Positions 62,678 through 64,000 of a stretch of 64,000 nt of DNA are shown here, one piece after another. Position numbers and translations under genes: made by a program. Each line of letters opens with the position of its first letter. The stretch's first letter is position 1. The notes under the pieces were generated by a model. That model was given only the letters and a program-made list of their open reading frames with translations, did not search any database and was not told where the DNA came from. This stretch comes from Komagataella phaffii GS115 (taxonomy: Eukaryota; Ascomycota; Pichiomycetes; Pichiales; Pichiaceae). Location of the stretch: positions 483,001 through 547,000 of the forward strand of contig NC_012965.1 of the NCBI RefSeq assembly GCF_000027005.1, read 5' to 3'.

Positions 62678-62785
62678 CTTCCCCACCAGGAGTCGAACCT
62701 GGAATCTTCTGGTTTCCTATTACCTCAAGTTTACTCGAAGTTGGCTAATCGTAGCCAGACGCCTTGACCATTGGGCCATGAGGAA
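62678..62785 (-). tRNA. tRNA-Arg(ACG) with a 35-nt intron
   Basis: The mature 73-nt tRNA has acceptor TTCCTCA pairing with TGGGGAA, discriminator G, D-arm GGCCCAATGGTC, anticodon stem CTGG/CCAG with loop C-T-ACG-A-A, and the B box GGTTCGACTCC. It is nearly identical to S. cerevisiae tRNA-Arg(ACG) as I recall it. The intron (62714-62748) lies between positions 37 and 38, the canonical site. The S. cerevisiae counterpart, as I recall it, has no intron. A Pol III T-run follows directly. Confidence 0.93.
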
Positions 62786-63053
62786 CGAAGCTTGACCTTG
62801 AATCAACACAGCAAAATATATGGCTGTGCTTAATAATTTTGAACCATTATCATTCTCAAACCTTCTGTCTTCACTTAATTTACGGTGTCAACCCAAACCC
62901 CTTCAACATTCATGCGTTTCAATATTCACGTTTTGTTTTCTCAAAGCTCTCTTTTACATAAATCCATTGAACTATGCTCAATTAGACCAACCTACAATCA
63001 TTGACACTTAGTGATAATTTCTAAATACATAATTACCTTAGCTATCAGGCAAA

Positions 63054-64000
63054 TTAAGCATCGTAGGTACTGGCAGAAACATTACCTCCCTTTCCAGTCC
63101 AGTTGATGTGGATCCAGTCACCAACTTTGAGTCTCTCATTTGCCTCTTCTGGAAGAACCTTGAAAGTGTGGGCACCGAAGTAATCTCTTTGAGCTTGCAA
63201 CAAGTTGGCTGGAAGCTTCTCCGATCTGTAACCGTCATAGAAAGACAGAGCAGTGGAGAAGGCAGGGGTTGGAATACCAAACTCAATAGCCTTACCCAAA
63301 GTTGCTCTCCATCCGCTTTGAGCCTTAGAAATGGCATTGTTGAAGAATGGGTGGAACAGCAAATTCTCCAAGTCTGGGTTCTCACGGTAAGCAGCAGTGA
63401 TCTCACCCAAGAAAACGGATCTGATGATACATCCACCTCTCCACATAAGAGCAATGGATGGGAAGTTTAAGTCCCATTTGTACTCCTTGGCAGCCTCTCT
63501 GATCAATTGGAAACCTTGGGCGTAGGAAATAATCTTGGAAGCGTACAAAGCCTGTTCTAAGTCGTCAATGAACTTGGCTTTATCAGTAATAGCGTTCTCA
63601 GGAACAGAAGGACCAGAGAGGATCTTAGAAGCTCTGACTCTCTCGTCCTTGATTGCTGACAAGCATCTGGCAAAGACGGCCTCACCGATCAAGGTAACTG
63701 GCATACCAAGGTCCAAAGCGTTGATAGCGGTCCACTTACCGGTACCCTTTTGACCAGCAGAGTCCAGAATCTTCTCAACAAGTGGCTTTCCATCATCGTC
63801 GTTGTAAGCCAAAATATCTCTGGTAATCTCGACCAAGAAAGAGTCCAAGACTCCCTTATTCCACTTGGCAAATACCTTAGAGATCTCACTGTCTGGCAGA
63901 CGGGCAACACGCTTCAACAAGTCGTAGGCTTCACAAATCAATTGCATGTCACCGTATTCGATACCATTGTGGACCATCTTGACATAATGGCCTGCACCGG
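63054..64000 (-). CDS. GND1: GND1, 6-phosphogluconate dehydrogenase (5' part outside window)
   Basis: This is the C-terminal part of about 315 residues; the frame is open to the window edge at 64000, so the NADP-binding N-terminal domain is outside. The catalytic segment [17 protein letters not shown], with the Lys and His-Asn-Gly-Ile-Glu motif, sits just inside the edge. It is followed by the helical dimer core ([52 protein letters not shown]) and the C-terminal tail ending SASTYDA. The enzyme oxidatively decarboxylates 6-phosphogluconate to ribulose-5-phosphate, yielding NADPH. It shows the strongest codon bias in the window, as expected for a glycolytic/pentose enzyme. Confidence 0.97.
   Translation of the reverse strand, partial: GAGHYVKMVHNGIEYGDMQLICEAYDLLKRVARLPDSEISKVFAKWNKGVLDSFLVEITRDILAYNDDDGKPLVEKILDSAGQKGTGKWTAINALDLGMPVTLIGEAVFARCLSAIKDERVRASKILSGPSVPENAITDKAKFIDDLEQALYASKIISYAQGFQLIREAAKEYKWDLNFPSIALMWRGGCIIRSVFLGEITAAYRENPDLENLLFHPFFNNAISKAQSGWRATLGKAIEFGIPTPAFSTALSFYDGYRSEKLPANLLQAQRDYFGAHTFKVLPEEANERLKVGDWIHINWTGKGGNVSASTYDA

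Overview
This window is nuclear DNA of a budding yeast (Saccharomycotina), most likely the methylotroph Komagataella (Pichia pastoris group); the genus is an inference from overall gene style, not proven here. It is gene-dense, with about 44 protein genes on both strands, short intergenic gaps, and a few small introns near gene 5' ends. These have GTATGT/GTAAGT-like donors and TACTAAC-like branch points. There is one Pol III gene, a tRNA-Arg(ACG) that carries an intron. I saw no transposon, CRISPR array, prophage, rRNA or gene cluster of foreign origin. Nearly every gene is a conserved housekeeping gene.

Layout. 1-10.1 kb: a twin-CX9C protein, SOF1, a PSR1-type phosphatase, TOP1, CDC5 and the spliced RPB11. 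10.6-20.3 kb: SIN3 (two introns), PFA4, a HAD-SAK-like protein with altered catalytic motifs, CAC2, CUE1 and SAP30. 20.3-31.5 kb: an intergenic stretch with short hairpins, a WOPR (Gti1/Pac2) regulator, a steryl ester hydrolase, ACH1, a Pumilio protein, GGC1, PCF11 and ADK1. 31.8-42.7 kb: a disordered protein with a probable 5' mini-exon, a C2H2 regulator, a BED-finger protein with a possible hAT-transposase remnant, a SAP-domain membrane protein, CDC8, a JID1-like J-protein, MDM12 and HEM15. 42.7-53.6 kb: YCS4 (frameshifted), a DAL5-family permease, YJU2, TAF4, RCL1 and the 3' exon of MVP1. 53.6-64 kb: MVP1 exon 1, COQ10, ALE1 (frameshifted), MED4, DCS1, SEC22 (spliced), SWT1, a NEJ1/XLF-like factor, the tRNA, and GND1 cut by the window edge.

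Functional links are mostly coincidental neighbours. SIN3 and SAP30 belong to the same Rpd3 deacetylase complex. SOF1 and RCL1 both act in small-subunit ribosome assembly. PCF11, TAF4, MED4, RPB11 and SWT1 all serve the Pol II transcription cycle. YCS4, TOP1, CDC5 and CAC2 act on chromosomes.

The points most worth checking are: two essential or important genes (YCS4, ALE1) each broken by one missing base in a homopolymer, probably assembly errors; a NEJ1/XLF candidate with a repeated C-terminal basic motif; the BED/hAT-like protein; the HAD-SAK protein whose nucleophile Asp appears to be Glu; the intron-bearing tRNA-Arg(ACG); and the hairpin-rich intergenic region at 20.56-20.70 kb. I found no convincing entirely new system.
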